Below are positions 8,950 through 19,576 of a stretch of DNA of 64,000 nucleotides, in pieces; within the stretch, counting starts at the first letter, position 1, and each line of letters starts with the position of its first letter. A program made the position numbers and the translations under genes. This DNA is from Litoditis marina. Lineage: Eukaryota > Nematoda > Chromadorea > Rhabditida > Rhabditidae. Location of the stretch: contig OZ038437.1 of assembly GCA_964036275.1 (NCBI GenBank), positions 16,214,090 through 16,278,089 on the forward strand, in the 5' to 3' direction. Below the pieces are notes generated by a model. That model searched no databases. It was not told the DNA's origin and was given only the letters and a program-made list of their open reading frames with translations.

Positions 8950-11056
8950 TCATTCTTCCTCAATCCTTCGCAAATACTTGTAAAATCGAACTAAAATACA
9001 GGTCTGTAGAACAGCACATATCGATGTCAGTATGAGAAGAACAAGATTCCAGATTAAGAAGAAGATATCTGAAACATATTATTTGAATCGACTTTCTATG
9101 TTCAAATTTCACATCTCCATCACCAACTAGAAAATCGTAACTTTCCCTAGAAAGACAAGTGATCTACTAAGAGCGATGGGACGAGCGGTTGTTCATTTCT
9201 TGCCAGCAGACGAGAGAGTATGGGGATCAAAGATACGCAGATCATCTGACCGCTCGCCAAGCCCCGCCTCCTTCAAAATTGATCGTACGCTGTCCACAAC
9301 GGTGTGAACGAGCCTATTATACTAGAAGTCAATTGAATCTTCACGTAAAGTTATCATTCTGATGAGAAATTGTGCACGTTGTCGTTGCACGTTTCTGAGT
9401 TCTGATCCGTTCAACATGTTGCACGTGACTGTGCAATTGACTACACGTACAATCTGTTTCTCTAATCGATATCCTTCTACAGTAGTCCGTAACACATTCA
9501 GAAGGCTTTTTCTAGCAATCGACTCATTAATCTAGTTTCGAACGTACATAGTTTGTAGTTTCAAAAATGCAGAAGATGCTACTTGAATTCGGAGAAGATT
9601 GGAAAACGCCAACATAGCAAACTTTGACCCAGAAGTTTGATCATATTACTGTAGAGCGTCATGAGTAGGTGGAACACACTATACCTTGAGCGGACCAACC
9701 ACAATTCATAAATCCCTCTCCATTAAAGCAGGAGTGGGGATCTTGCAGTAGATACACTACTGCATACACAGAAAATGCACCAGAGATAATAGTCTGCGTC
9801 CACTGGAATTAAGCAATTGCATGTTTTGTTTTTTATTCAGTTCTGAGTAAAATTGTACGCTCAGTCTAAAAAGCGTTAATGTTACACTGGAAGTAAATTG
9901 AGTAGTCACGTGAAGTGAGGCATCGTGCTGCGTTTCCTGCACGTTTCTGAGTTCTGCTGTGTTTAACATGTTTCACGTGAATGTGCAATAGTCAATGTCT
10001 TCAGAATACTTAGGTTTGCTCTGAGAAATAGTCTTTTTCAAATTCTTGACATGATGCCAATTGGTCTCAGTGGGAATGAAACAAACTATACTGTTCGTCA
10101 ATTGCATAGTCACGTGAAACATGTTAAACACAGCAGAATTCAGAAATGTACAATTACAAAGTGCACGATTTCTCATTAGAATGCAAAGTTCACGTTACTA
10201 ATCAATTTTTCTCCTAGTATATATGAGACTAACCATGCTCGCTCCATAGGCCACCACTGTTCTAGCTGTTTTCTCGTAGAAACTGTACAGAATGACTGTC
10301 AACAGCAGAATAGAAGGCAGGATACGCATAATATGGAAATCCAGATTATGAACAAAAGCCATCAGGAGGTCAAATACTTCGATGATCCATGCAAATACGA
10401 TCGATACAGTCTAAAAAGTGTATTAAGTTAGAATAGACAATAAGGTCACGTCAAGAGTGAAAGCAGAGTTTGTTGCATGTTTCTGAGTTCTGCTGTGTCT
10501 ATCATGATCCCAGTAATTATGTGTGCCAAGGAGTAATATCGAAACTGATAGTTCTTTATAAATTTACGTCAAACATGTTGTACATTTCGAAATTTGAAAC
10601 GAACGAGCAAGGCTGTAGTGAACAACTTCCAATAATTATCCATGTCCTACGTCAAGAGAAAGAGAGATATAGTTTACACCATTCCTACTGAGACTCCTAC
10701 AGTAACCTTACGAACTTTCCGGAGGCTGTTGTGAAGCTGGGAATGTATGCAAAATGCTCTCGTATATTCACTCTACGTGAGAGGGAATAGGAGGTAATAA
10801 AATTCTCAACGTCTCCGACGAAAAGTAAATGAGCAAAACGACTTAGAAATTTGGAAATCCCACTGTAGGAGTCTCAGTAGGAATGAAAAAGACTATAGAA
10901 TGAGTGGATGTTAATGAATATGCATGGAAAACGTTTTCTGGTTCTGAGTATAAAAAGTTAACACATACGGATAATTTTTCCGTTGGAGCATTAAAATAAA
11001 TCATCAATTTTCCAACTTACGCTCAGTTTTATTCCGCAACATCGAGGTTCTTCCAT
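8950..11056 (-). CDS. G1: small four-TM membrane protein, four exons, 149 aa
   Basis: Minus-strand exons: 11021-11056, 10234-10410, 9685-9802 and 8950-9068, stop TGA at 8950-8952. Lengths 36, 177, 118 and 119 join in phases 0, 0 and 1. Residues 1-12 are MEEPRCCGIKLS, a short cytosolic-looking start with a CC pair; the ATG has a good context (GCCATGG). Hydrophobic segments lie at about 14-36, 42-57, 72-91 and 111-135. Between segments 3 and 4 a short loop has Cys at HSC and NCGW. The tail is basic then acidic (RRIEEE). Size and topology recall MARVEL-type tetraspans, but I cannot assign a family and the resemblance is topological only. A TTTCAG acceptor 28 bases upstream of the ATG suggests spliced-leader addition. 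Introns are full of MITE-A, -B and -D copies. Confidence 0.75.
9321..9448 (+). mobile_element. MITE-A element, G1 intron 3
   Basis: AGAAGTCAATTGAATCTTCACG to GCACGTGACTGTGCAATTGAC, with inverted ends. The unit B copy is at about 36045-36165. Confidence 0.7.
9449..9684. mobile_element. MITE-B element whose end is the G1 exon 3 splice donor
   Basis: Ends read CTGTTTCTCTAATCGATATC and, inverted, CATGAGTAGGTGGAACACAC next to ACTATAC; inner repeats CTACAGTAGTCCG and ATTACTGTAGAGCG are also inverted. The outer TATAG/GTATAG end coincides with the 5' splice site used after G1 exon 3 (GT at 9683-9684). The whole of intron 3 is MITE-A plus MITE-B plus a short tail. Confidence 0.65.
9888..9993 (+). mobile_element. 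MITE-A element, G1 intron 2
   Basis: CACTGGAAGTAAATTGAGTAG to CATGTTTCACGTGAATGTGC. Slightly shortened interior compared with other copies. Confidence 0.65.
10086..10225 (-). mobile_element. MITE-A element, G1 intron 2
   Basis: Reverse copy from CTGTTCGTCAATTGCATAGT to CTCCTAGTATATA, ending a few bases from the exon 2 donor at 10233. A further partial copy lies at about 10440-10510 in intron 1. Confidence 0.7.
10684..10906. mobile_element. MITE-D element, G1 intron 1
   Basis: CATTCCTACTGAGACTCCTA near 10682 is inverted as TAGGAGTCTCAGTAGGAATG near 10866, giving long terminal inverted repeats around about 220 bp without coding capacity. The unit B copy is at 38826-39047. Confidence 0.75.
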
Positions 11057-11092
11057 GGCTCAGATGATATGAAATGGGGTTCTTCTGAAATT
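11057..11092 (-). promoter_or_regulatory. Probable spliced-leader acceptor and 5' UTR of G1
   Basis: Minus strand AAAAAATTTCAG with the AG at 11085-11086, then 28 bases to the ATG at 11056. An intron-like acceptor with no upstream coding exon, just before a first exon, is typical of nematode trans-splicing. Unit B keeps it, with a longer pyrimidine run, near 39231. Confidence 0.5.
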
Positions 11093-11222
11093 TTTTTTAT
11101 CATTTTCATTGTATTCGCGAGCATTTGATACATAAACAGAACTGAACAAACATAAAAAAATGTCAAAAGTAGAAACCAGAAACATTGGTAACATCAAATA
11201 TGGTCATGTAAGCAAAGTGAGG

Positions 11223-11459
11223 TATAGTCTGTTTCACCAATCGATGTACTCCTACAGTAATCCGTCAATTATTGAAGGGGGTGTTTTCTAATGAAAAAGT
11301 CATTACTTTCATTTCAAATTTTCAGAATTAGTAGTAGTAAACATGTAGAAGACACTATGACCATTTTGAGGCGTTCTGAATACGCTAATATAGTAAACTT
11401 TGACCTGGAAGTGTTAGCAGATTACTGTAGAGGGTTATAAGTGGGTGGAACAAACTATA
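11223..11459. mobile_element. MITE-B insertion present only in unit A
   Basis: TATAGTCTGTTTCACCAATC faces GGGTGGAACAAACTATA in inverted orientation. Unit B reads straight across the site near 39366 (AAAGTGAGAAAATTCAC), so the empty site is visible. Confidence 0.8.
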
Positions 11460-12071
11460 TACATGTGTGAGAATTCACTTGAAGGCCAATGAAATATTGC
11501 GGATATTCGAGGAAAAACAAAAGATAAACGAAATTGGGAATCAAAACGTGGAAGTTTAAACCTAATGAAAGAAGTTAGAACTTGGATAATAAAGAAAGTG
11601 TGAGTTTAGTTTGTTTCAAAGAAAAAGTCGCTCAATGAAGTGTGGTTATGAGGATAATGAGATAAAACTGAACTATGACTTTTCCTTTAATATATATGAA
11701 TATATATATATAATCCCTGGCTCTATTTTCACAATACTCTCTAACATGTTGATACTTCGTCTTTGGGACAGAATGTTATTATTTGTTTTTAATTGGAAAA
11801 CCTAACATTGTAGTACGGTGATTCTGATATCAAATGATGAATCTTTGGTGGCGTGGATCGTACAGTCTAGTTATTTTCTGTGAACACTCTTTAAGCATGA
11901 ACAAACCATTTTTAGCGGTAAATTTGAGATTCAATGAGGTTGTGAATCTGATTAATTGTAAGTTGAATCTTGAAATGATAGAATCCCTCACAGAGAGAGA
12001 TGTGAGTGAGCGCTACACATCTATCTGAATTACTACAGTCATTATTGAAGAATGATTCGTTGAATAGATGT

Positions 12072-14456
12072 TTAGACACGACTTCTTCTGTTTTGATATT
12101 TGTAAAGTCGAACTAGAATATAAGATTGTAGTAATGCTAGAGCAGCCATCGTCACTATCAACAGTATGAACACCGAGAACATTGTGATCGCTGAAAGTAT
12201 GGTATCATGAACGTGACATTTGGGTGGAGTATAAGCGGAGTCGTCAACTACTGTAGTTCTGGTCTTTTGTCAGTTACACTACTATGAAGTGCATTTGATT
12301 CTACTGTTTTAACCGAACCATGGGTGGTAAAATGGTATTATCATACAAGACTCAGTTTGAATGTTTTTGATTTTTCTCGAACACTTCGTGTGGTTAAAGA
12401 AAGACAAACGATTATGTGTTTCAATCGCAACGCTTCAGTCCTTTAAACTGCAATACATTTTTCATTTGCAACTTAAAGGGCCGTTGACACAGGATTAAGG
12501 TCCACATAATCGTCCTTCTTTAATGCCGGAATCCATCAAAGTGTCGCCAATTCATCTATAACATGTTACCACCTCGTGTTCAAATCAAGCACTAAAACCC
12601 AACCAAATACCAAGATGTCGAGGTTCATTGACCTGATCGTAGAACGTGGAAAGACAGTCTTTATTCAGCAATTCATCACAGCTATTCGTAAGTTTTGCTT
12701 TAGTCACGGACGTGAAAATCACAAATTGTGTTTAATTCTGCTATGTTTATCGTCCAATTTCACCGGATTTTTTTAATCAAAAAACAAAACTTGTGATGTG
12801 TGTGGAGGCCTAAAACGAAGTTCCGTACTTGTACTTCGAACAAAGACAACCTACTTGTAGCGGTCCAGGTCTCGCAGTTGGAATCCGAATCGACCAAATT
12901 ACAAAGGGCTATCAGAATCCCGCAGAAATAAGCCATGACTCCAATGGACGCCAACGTTTGAATCCACTAAAAAATGTGGGATATTATACTGTTAGTCAAT
13001 TGCACAGTCATGTGAAACATGTTGAACACAGCAGAACTCATAAGTACAATGACAAAGTGCACGATACCTCATAAGAGTGCGAACTTTACGTGACTATTCA
13101 GTTTATAGCTAGTATGGCGTAAACCAATTTTTTGGCTTTATTTCAACTTCCTACTCCCGTGACTGCTCCAAAGCAGAATACTGGAAAACGTGCGAACGCG
13201 TGAAAGAGCGGCATATTGTGGTAGCACCTCTCCTCAAAACTGTTGGGATGGGAAAAAATGACAATTCTGATGCAAATCAGTGGAACAAGAATGAGTTTCT
13301 ACATTGAGCATATTCGTTCATGAACTCAGGAAAGAAGAGACGGTCAGTAAGTCTTTTCGTCCTGTTTTAATTTTCTCAGAAGGGCTCAACTGATGATGAC
13401 CCTACCCTCCGAGAAAAACCCCCAAAAATCGTCTTGAATCAGGGTAGAAACGATGTTTGAGTGGCACCTTTCACTGAGCACATATTTTCATAATACATTT
13501 TGATAGTCTCATTTGTTAATCTACCAAATATGTTTCCCAGGTAACAATTGTGCTGGAACAGGGAGCAGATCTGATCACATTCATATCACTATATCAGGAG
13601 AGGACAGTTTCTGCTGTCATTTGTCAATGTGAACTCACCATACCAGTGCCATATAGAATGATTGAGAGGCGTGTTTTCTCGAACCAACTGAACAAAATCA
13701 GACCAACAAACATAAGTCCGACCACTAGGAAGGAATAAATGGTTTTATATGCGAATATGGTTGCAACGATACAGACGAGCTCCAGCAGCCAGGCTATCAC
13801 GACGGTCAGGACCTGTAAAATATCAGAGTAAGGTGGAAGAGCATAGAACTGCGATATATAGTGGTCGCTAAAGAAAACGCGGGGGTATACTGTATATCTA
13901 CTTTTGTGCTGTGTAACGACACACGTTCAAGAAACGTTTGTAAAATATCCGCCTTGACTACAACGTGTGTCATCATTAAACTACAACGGAAATTTGATCA
14001 CATCGTGTGAACTGAGAGGTATTCTTAGAAAACCCATTCAGAATTTGTAGTCTGGCGTGATGCGCACAAATAGTGTGTTTATTGAGGAGACGCAGAATTG
14101 AAGATGAAGATCGTGATTGTCTGTGCTTGTAGTTTGGCCGTTGCGTTTCTGCAAATTTCATAAATATTGGCTTGTGTAGAGCTCAAACTACAACTCAGCA
14201 ATGCTATTTTTTTAAAGGGGGGGGGGCAGAAAGAAAAGCTAGTTTAGGTACCTCGGGGTACCTAAATATAACGTTACGCGCGTCAAAACAGGCAAACACG
14301 TGTCAACCGTATGCAAATGAGGTTCGTTAGTTTGAATTAAAAGTTTCACTTATCGGTTTCTCTTGATAAGCTCTTTTATATTGATTCTTTCTGTCCGCCT
14401 TTAAGGTGTTTTCTACTCACACTGAGCCTTGCGCAACACATTCGGGGTTCTTCCAT
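12072..14456 (-). CDS. G2: small four-TM membrane protein, four exons, 146 aa
   Basis: Minus-strand exons: 14421-14456, 13639-13812, 12855-12966 and 12072-12190, stop TAA at 12072-12074. Lengths 36, 174, 112 and 119 join in phases 0, 0 and 1, the same plan as G1. The protein begins MEEPRMCCARLS and has hydrophobic segments at about 13-32, 40-56, 71-92 and 108-132. Shared family marks: CC in exon 1, an AW pair near the start of exon 2, (Y/F)EKT after TM2, Trp-x-Gln-Thr opening exon 3, Cys and Trp in the TM3-TM4 loop (CETW), and Q.YILVRLYKY at the end of TM4. Donors GTGAGT, GTGAGT and GTAGGT; acceptors TTACAG, TTTTAG and TTTCAG. The function is unknown; conserved exon plan and intact frame in both units argue for a real protein. 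Confidence 0.78.
12403..12522. mobile_element. MITE-G element, G2 intron 3
   Basis: GACAAACGATTATGTG on the left and CCACATAATCGTCCTTC on the right are inverted, with TCCTTTAAACTG / ACTTAAAGGGCC further in. Unit B copy at about 40406-40527. Confidence 0.65.
12615..12687 (+). other. Possible plus-strand first exon inside G2 intron 3
   Basis: ATG in good context (CAAGATGTCG) opens 24 codons (MSRFIDLIVERGKTVFIQQF, then ITAI) and stops exactly at a consensus donor GTAAGT at 12688. Unit B (from about 40619) keeps the frame and donor with two amino acid changes. A phase-compatible exon may start at 13542 after TTTCCCAG and runs to a TGA near 13631; unit B differs there by an in-frame 9-base deletion. 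Not recognised; antisense nesting in G2 makes it uncertain. Confidence 0.3.
12984..13110 (-). mobile_element. MITE-A element, G2 intron 2
   Basis: Reverse copy, TATACTGTTAGTCAATTGCAC to TCAGTTTATAGCTAGTAT, ending 17 bases upstream of the acceptor of G2 exon 3. Unit B copy at about 40990-41118. Confidence 0.7.
13850..13965. mobile_element. SINE-related fragment, G2 intron 1
   Basis: ATATAGTGGTCGCTAAAG and GGGGTATACTGTATATCTAC recur in the longer SINE at 17155-17345. The modules are here in another order, so it is a rearranged piece. Unit B copy at about 41850-41965. Confidence 0.45.
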
Positions 14457-14537
14457 GGTTGTAGAAAACTGCGGATTTCCCAGTTTTGTGAGTGAAGTGA
14501 AGTGAATTGAAGTGCCTATTGGGGTTGTGAAAGTCGA

Positions 14538-14645
14538 ACTCGAAACTCGACTCGACTCGAAAATTTTTTTTCGAGTTGAGTCGAACTCGAAACTCGAAAA
14601 CTCGAAATTTTCCAAAACTCGAAAACTCGAAGTATTGAACTCGAT
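14538..14645. repeat. CTCGAAA simple-repeat palindrome
   Basis: Iterated ACTCGAAACTCGA on both sides of a T-rich centre (TTTTTTTTCGAG) makes a strong hairpin, about 80 bases upstream of the G2 ATG. Unit B has a length variant at about 42745-42850. Confidence 0.7.
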
Positions 14646-15078
14646 TAACAACCCTAGTGCCTATTCAAACTCTGTAAATGTAGATTCGAGAAAAGGACAC
14701 ATATGTTTATTCAGAATCAACAAACATCAGTACGGGGTGTAGAACGATAAGTAACCGATTGAGTAAAACATAAACAATTAAAGTTCACGTCATTTCTACT
14801 GAGATTTTCACAGTGTCCATGTAGAATGTTTATCTGAATTCCTGTTTTTCAAAAATCAATTTGTTTCACTTTTTTGAAGAAATTCCATAACGTTTGTGAC
14901 CAATCCAGAAAACTCCTAACCGTATTGTGATTTGGTTTAGAAATGACAACACCGTAAAACAATAATAGAGAACGTAGAGTAACTACGTGAAAAACTTAAG
15001 AAACATAGCAGAAACGTGAACGAATTTGTATATAAAATGTTGAAATAGGAGATGATTAGCTTTGAGAGTTGACTGTAT

Positions 15079-16293
15079 TGTTTTGGACTTGATATTTGCT
15101 TTTCGAGTTTTCAAGAAAGAAATTCGTTTGCAGGGTTCAAAATACTGGTGTTTCAAACCTAGTAATGGGCGAACGGGTAGTTTTGCAATAGTCTCTCGTA
15201 AATTGAACAAAACTCATTTTCGGTTGACTTCTAATGAATTTTTTACTAGAACGGCTGATTGGTTGCACAAGTTACCAGTTGAACTGATCACAAGTCAAAA
15301 TTCTGCTTCTTTTAAACGCAAATTACGAGCTATAGACGTTCTGCAATTGTTGAAGATTACAGATGTTTCCTAGTCGTTTGACGGTTCAAGTGCCATTCCC
15401 GTGCCGTCCAGCCAGTTCCAGTTACCATGCTGATCACGAGGCCCCTACATTCCAAGTCATCGTCGCCACTAGCATGTTTTTTTTCTTCTTAATTGTAGAG
15501 AAATGTTACTGTAGATGTAGATCTAGTTGGTACATAGGTACAAATTCTTATTGGTAGCTCTGCACTGTCCGCACAGTTTACTATCTTCATCCTCCGTTTG
15601 AGAATACCCAGATGAATCAATGAACTAAATTGCCATTTAATCACTCCCATACAATTGTGTAACTAACTATTTTCTGTCACAGTTAGTAAATGGCTCAACT
15701 ACTTTTTGTCCTGAGCTTTCCTCTATCTCACAGAGGTCGTACTCAATAAACTAGGTAACTCGAACAATATTAGTTCAATACCCCAAACAATCGCTTGACA
15801 TTTTCTGGTTTACCAGAAATTAGGAACAATATCAAATATCAAACTAGGTTAGGAAACACAAATCTAACGGGTATAACTCAATCGTAGTCTAACACGTAGC
15901 CCCCTCCCTTCTCTAGATACGGTGTCTGCAGGGGTACGGGTTTGTTCAGGACTGTCTGTAGTTGTTCACTTTACTTTCTGTGGCAGAGAAAGGTAACAAC
16001 ACGATTCGATTCCTATTCAGATATACATCAGAGCATGTAGCTTCGATTGGCGAAACATTGATTTTTGAATTCATCACTCCATACACCAAATCTGTGTAGT
16101 TAGCGGACTTTGTAGACGTATTTTTCATAATTCTACACGTGTACTGTCCTGACTATTGTACGAGTTTGCTTCTGTATTTTACTATGTTCTTTTTCTTTGA
16201 TCAATTGTATCCAAGTTATTCTGTGTTTAGTTTTTTCTTTCTCGTTTAGCGCACCTCGTAGTGCATCAAATAAATAAATAAATAAATAAGTAT
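15079..16293 (+). mobile_element. Truncated non-LTR retrotransposon present only in unit A
   Basis: Unit B reads GACTGTATCGATGAATG across the site at 43271-43287; unit A has 1,215 extra bases there, flanked by GTAT (15075-15078 and 16290-16293), a 4-base target duplication. The insertion ends in an (AAAT)n tail. At its 5' end an open frame to TGA/TAG at 15371-15373 includes RTADWLHKLPVELI, a motif resembling the C-terminal end of non-LTR reverse transcriptases, followed by about 0.9 kb of 3' UTR-like sequence. It is a dead, recent 3' fragment. Confidence 0.88.
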
Positions 16294-17154
16294 CGATGAA
16301 TGTATGAAGGAAAAGGTCAATAGTGGGAGAGAGAAATTATGAAACTGATCTCGCGAATACGAACACCAAGACCATTTATTGATAAGTAGACCAGCAAGTG
16401 TTTTAGTGGTATTGCTATAATATGATAGCAGGGAGGTGCAGGCAACTAATAGATGACTAATCGTCCAACCAAACCACCTTATCACAAAGAGTATGAATGA
16501 ACGGAACTAGCCCTATTTGATTAGAATGATATTTGATTATAGTTTTTGCGCCTTCAATGAGATGAATCGGAATCGCAGAACGAAATGAGAAATCTTGCTT
16601 CATCAACTAGAAAATGTCGGAACCAAACATACATATCCGTGTTTTTGGGACAGCCAATGAAGAAACGACTATCAGAAGAGAACTGACACTGCACGATTGA
16701 AAATTACTAACAATAAAAAATGTAAATTTCATGTACAGTAGAGAACTGAGCTAAATAAATCTGGATGTTTATGGTCCATTTCTCGCTATTCTCACTGAAA
16801 TTTTGAAAACGTGCCAATGAAAGTTCAAATAAATATATTGCATAGCATACACCGGTATTATGAACGTTCACTTCAAAGAAGGGGAACAACTGTTGTAGAA
16901 AAAGTTTGGTTTTGGAAAGTATTAAATGGTAAATGTCGTATGGAATTTCGCTTCGCACGTTGTCGAGATCTCAAACTACAATAAGCTAACTATTAGCGCC
17001 ATTTTGATGTCAACAACACCTTCACGCGACACCCGACATAGAGAAACATGTTTCTATGGATTCAGTTTTAGGATAATCGAAGAAAAAATAAGAAGGGTTA
17101 TATATAAAATGAATAAAAGAACTACTATAATGCAGCGATGAGTATAGTTGTCGC

Positions 17155-17345
17155 TCACACAAAGGCAGGGGTATACTGTATATCTCACTTTGGGCTGTTC
17201 AACAACACACATGTGTGATTTGGCAACAACGTTGTTATAGGCCCGCTTGATATATAGTGGTTAGCATCTGAACCTCCTAAACTTTCAAGTATAGTTCGAG
17301 TCTCATGTGAGGCGGATATTTCATAAGTCTGGCACGCACTATAAT
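17155..17345 (+). mobile_element. tRNA-like SINE
   Basis: Order: GGGGTATACTGTATATCTCA, then A-box-like ATATAGTGGTTAGCATCTG, B-box-like TATAGTTCGAGTCTCATG, then GGATATTTCATAAGTCTGGC. It is the most complete copy here. Unit B copy at about 44140-44330. Confidence 0.65.
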
Positions 17346-17574
17346 TATCTGCGTCTCTCTTTCTACAGTACTCTCTGGTTCGTCTTTGACACACTTTTAG
17401 TTGTTTCGGTTTCTGGTATCAACGGGATGTTATTGTTTGTTTAAAATGTAAAATCAACAAACATCAGAGTATGGTGTTTTCATTGTAGAGTGATAAACAG
17501 ACAGTAGAACAAAACATGAGCAAACATTGTTTATTTCTATCTAATTGAGATCATTACAGTATCAATCAAATTAT

Positions 17575-17695
17575 TCTAGAAATAAATAGAATAGTTACGT
17601 GAAGTCAGCATTCTTATGAGGAATCGTGCACATTGCACCTTCCTGAGTTCTGCTGTGTTAAACATGTCTCAGGTGACTGTGCAATGGACTTATGG
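17575..17695 (+). mobile_element. MITE-A element
   Basis: AATAGAATAGTTACGTGAAG to CATGTCTCAGGTGACTGTGC, with the usual CCTGAGTTCTGCTGTGTTAA interior. Unit B copy at about 44560-44680. Confidence 0.65.
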
Positions 17696-18047
17696 TATAG
17701 AAACAGTTTCTTGTCCCGGAACTTTTCTGTAGCGGAAATTTGTGTAATCATAATGAGGCTTTCAGTAGAGATGAAAATCTTCATGGCGGTCCTCATGAGC
17801 TAGTAATAACGCTCAGCCATGCCTAGTTTCTGTTCTACGGACCCCCACCCCTCTACGGATACTACCTTGTAATTACTGTATTCGTTGTATTTGTATGAAA
17901 AAAGTACCTTTGTTAAGGATTAAGTTGCTGTTAAGGATTATTGTAATATAACCACTTATCTATTAATTCAGTTTCTGCATGAATTCTGACCTTTGCAGAA
18001 CAAGGCTACAACATTTATCAACACGAAATAGACAATACAGAATAATT

Positions 18048-18182
18048 TTAGAATAAAATATTGGCTCGAGAACTGTTTCTGATTTCCAGATATCTGAACA
18101 ACCGAACAAGAACGTAAGTTTGAAGTGTCGCCAGGTAAGATGCAGTCAAAATGAGTATCACGAATACCACAAACATGAGTAG
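18048..18182 (-). pseudogene. G3: orphan terminal exon of a membrane protein
   Basis: After a TTTTTCCAG acceptor, 44 codons and TAA follow: a long hydrophobic segment (LLMFVVFVILILTASYLATL) then QTYVLVRLFRYLE, which aligns with the TM4 and tail of G1 (QTCILVRFYKYLR) and G2 (QSYILVRLYKYQN). The frame needs a phase-0 intron, unlike phase 1 in G1 and G2. Upstream on the minus strand only about 160 bases remain before the satellite arm, and no other exon is visible, so the rest of the gene is absent, displaced, or beyond the satellite. Confidence 0.55.
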
Positions 18183-18341
18183 CTGGAAAAAGTGTGTATT
18201 TTATGATTTTGGTGTAGAATGGAAAACATAATTTAAATAAAATGATATATACTTAGTAATAACAAGGCGTAACTTATGTTTCTCGGTAATTTGAGAAAGT
18301 TTTGACATGTTTGGCAGTTTTTACATCTTCTGGCTTTCAGA

Positions 18342-19407
18342 ATAAGTGTACGTGATTCTTACTATTATCTCACATTTTCTATTTCAATACTAGCCTATTT
18401 TGTCTCCTCGCAATAAACTGCGAGTAATCGATTCGCAATAAATTGCGAATGAAACGTGTTTAGTGAGTGCAATGGGATAAAAACGAAAACAACTTTACGT
18501 GTACTTATACATAATTCTAAATAGGTTTTCTCGATCTTTTCATAAGTTTACGTGATTCTTACTATTATCTCACATTTTCTATTTCAATACTAGCCCATTT
18601 TGTCTCCTCGCAATAAACTGCGAGTAATCGATTCGCAATAAATTGCGAATGAAACGTGTTTAGTGAGTGCAATGGGATAAAAACGAAAACAACTTTACGT
18701 GTACTTATACATAATTCTAAATAGGTTTTCTCGATCTTTTCATAAGTTTACGTGATTCTTACTATTATCTCACATTTTCTATTTCAATACTAGCCTATTT
18801 TGTCTCCTCGCAATAAACTGCGAGTAATCGATTCGCAATAAATTGCGAATGAAACGTGTTTAGTGAGTGCAATGGGATAAAAACGAAAACAACTTTACGT
18901 GTACTTATACATAATTCTAAATAGGTTTTCTCGATCTTTTCATAAGTTTACGTGATTCTTACTATTATCTCACATTTTCTATTTCAATACTAGCCTATTT
19001 TGTCTCCTCGCAATAAACTGCGAGTAATCGATTCGCAATAAATTGCGAATGAAACGTGTTTAGTGAGTACAATGGGATAAAAACGAAAACAACTTTACGT
19101 GTACTTATACATAATTCTAAATAGGTTTTCTCGATCTTTTCATAAGTTTACGTGATTCTTACTATTATCTCACATTTTCTATTTCAATACTAGCCTATTT
19201 TGTCTCCTCGCAATAAATTGCGAATGAAACGTGTTTAGTGAGTGCAATGGGATAAAAACGAAAACAACTTTACGTGTACTTATACATAATTCTAAATAGG
19301 TTTTCTCGATCTTTTTATAAGTTTACGTGATTCTTACTATTATCTCACATTTTCTATTTCAATACTAGCCTATTTTGTCTCCTCGCAATAAACTGCGAGT
19401 AATCGAT
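18342..19407 (+). repeat. Satellite S1, left arm, unit A (175/200-bp monomers)
   Basis: CGTGATTCTT recurs at 18351, 18551, 18751, 18951, 19151 and 19326: four 200-bp steps and one 175-bp step. Long monomers have two dyads (CTCGCAATAAACTGCGAG and TTCGCAATAAATTGCGAA) 25 bp apart; the short one has a single dyad. The arm ends at AATCGATT next to the GA repeat. Confidence 0.95.
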
Positions 19408-19526
19408 TGCAAATAACAGCAATAATACAGTATACATGCAATAACCGCGTACTGCGGAGATACAGTATACCTGCAATAACCGCACACTGCGGAATGGAAA
19501 ACACAAACAGAAAGGAGAGATAGAGA

Positions 19527-19576
<50 letters not shown>

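Larger units (their letters stand above)
16294..18047. other. Region with possible decayed paralogue exons
   Basis: No complete gene. On the minus strand, near 16350-16485, a hydrophobic frame containing WTISHLLVACTSLLSYYS and later NKWSWC resembles exon 3 of the G1/G2 family but lacks a good acceptor. Near 17700-17800 a frame starting MRTAMKIFISTESL could be a decayed exon 2. A SINE (17155-17345) and a MITE-A copy (about 17575-17695) interrupt it. Nearly identical sequence is at 43279-45032. Confidence 0.35.

Noticed and set aside
14102..14161. Plus-strand MKIVIVCACSLAVAFLQIS followed by stop
   Set aside because: Looks like a signal peptide but only 19 codons, with no donor or continuation; the phrase TTGTAGTTTGG recurs in dispersed repeats.
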